Assembly (NCBI GenBank): GCA_030867875.1
Contig: JAOWCC010000330.1
Location: 372,001-436,000, forward strand
Source of the DNA: Actinernus sp. WN-2022
Taxonomy: Eukaryota; Cnidaria; Anthozoa; Actiniaria; Actinernidae
Length of the DNA stretch: 64,000 nt
Direction of reading: 5' to 3'
In this document: piece by piece, positions 63,701 to 64,000 of the stretch
Layout of the letters: the number at the start of each line of letters is the position of its first letter
How positions within the stretch are numbered: the first letter of the stretch is position 1
Position numbers and translations under genes: made by a program
Notes under the pieces: model-generated
What the model was told of the DNA's origin: nothing
The model's input: only the letters and a program-made list of their open reading frames with translations
The model's database searches: none

Positions 63701-64000
63701 TAGCGCAATAGAAATAAATTGACCTCCTGGCATCAGTGTTAGTAGAAAAACTAGATAATTAGATTCATTTGTGATATAACACAGTTATTTCGAAGTGCAA
63801 AGATAAAGAATATGCTCTGTGATTGTTGTCAAACATACCAGTACAAATGAAAGAGCTTGGGGTGTGCCATAACACTGCAAAGGTGACAACTTGCCCAATA
63901 GTGGTGCTATTGATAGCGCAATAGAAATAAATTGACCACCTGGCATCAGTGTTACTAGAAAAACTAGATAATTAGTTGAATTTGTGATATAACACAGTTA
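45710..64000. repeat. Satellite array, about 213-bp monomer, about 86 copies
   Basis: ATCAGTGTTACTAG recurs every 213 (sometimes 212-215) bases from 45,771 to the window end, always in one orientation and with no interruption. Conserved blocks per monomer: TTGAATTTGCGATATAACAC, AGTTATTTCGAAGT, ATATGCTCTGTG, CAGTACAAATGAAAGA, GACAACTCGCCCAATAG. Each has a short palindrome AACTAGATAATTAGTT and often a GTGTGTT/AACACAC hairpin. Monomer variants recur at multiples of 213: a 10-monomer period (45,771 and 47,902), an exact two-monomer duplication (46,643-47,067 and 47,068-47,492), and later spacings of 5 to 17 monomers. Minus-strand open frames here are by-products of the repeat. Confidence 0.97.

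Noticed and set aside
45710..64000. CENP-B box in the satellite
   Set aside because: TTTCGAAGT in each monomer looks partly similar, but the required CGGG half is absent.
45710..64000. CRISPR array
   Set aside because: There are no unique spacers between short repeats; the whole 213-bp unit is repeated, and the context is animal DNA.

Overview
The window is animal genomic DNA, most likely from a cnidarian (a stony coral or relative). The reasons are an intron-containing LGR/relaxin-receptor-type GPCR exon, coral-type tRNA-derived SINEs, CR1/L2-like LINE remains, many TTAA-targeted foldback elements, and a Polinton whose small accessory proteins match, from memory, sets recurring in cnidarian genomes. 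The species cannot be fixed from sequence alone.

Layout. 1-30,241 is AT-rich and gene-poor. The only recognisable host gene is the last exon of the receptor (3,679-4,822, minus strand). The rest is layered mobile DNA: foldback elements, several with clean target duplications (2,537-3,228; 8,731-8,822; 16,896-17,354; 18,784-18,893; 23,122-23,660; 27,332-29,331), two dead minus-strand LINEs (about 16,200-20,170 and 24,899-26,917), two SINE copies, a 53-bp minisatellite (21,273-21,957), a deleted hAT-like element nested in a foldback (11,059-13,217), and a hammerhead-like motif (23,705-23,750).

30,242-45,709 is a complete, apparently young Polinton/Maverick: 267-bp terminal inverted repeats that look identical, with intact reading frames between them. 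It encodes a protein-primed family B DNA polymerase, a DDE integrase, an A32/FtsK-type packaging ATPase, a probable double jelly-roll major capsid protein, a candidate minor capsid protein, a run of small membrane proteins with overlapping frames, three other conserved unknowns and a zinc-ribbon protein. Polymerase and integrase would replicate and insert the element. ATPase and capsid genes imply virion formation. No adenain-like protease was found. The tips are themselves 128-bp palindromes.

45,710-64,000 is one uninterrupted satellite array (about 213-bp monomer, about 86 copies, with higher-order variants). The Polinton abuts it directly on the right, but the left flank is not satellite and no matching 6-bp target duplication is present, so the locus is either rearranged or misjoined.
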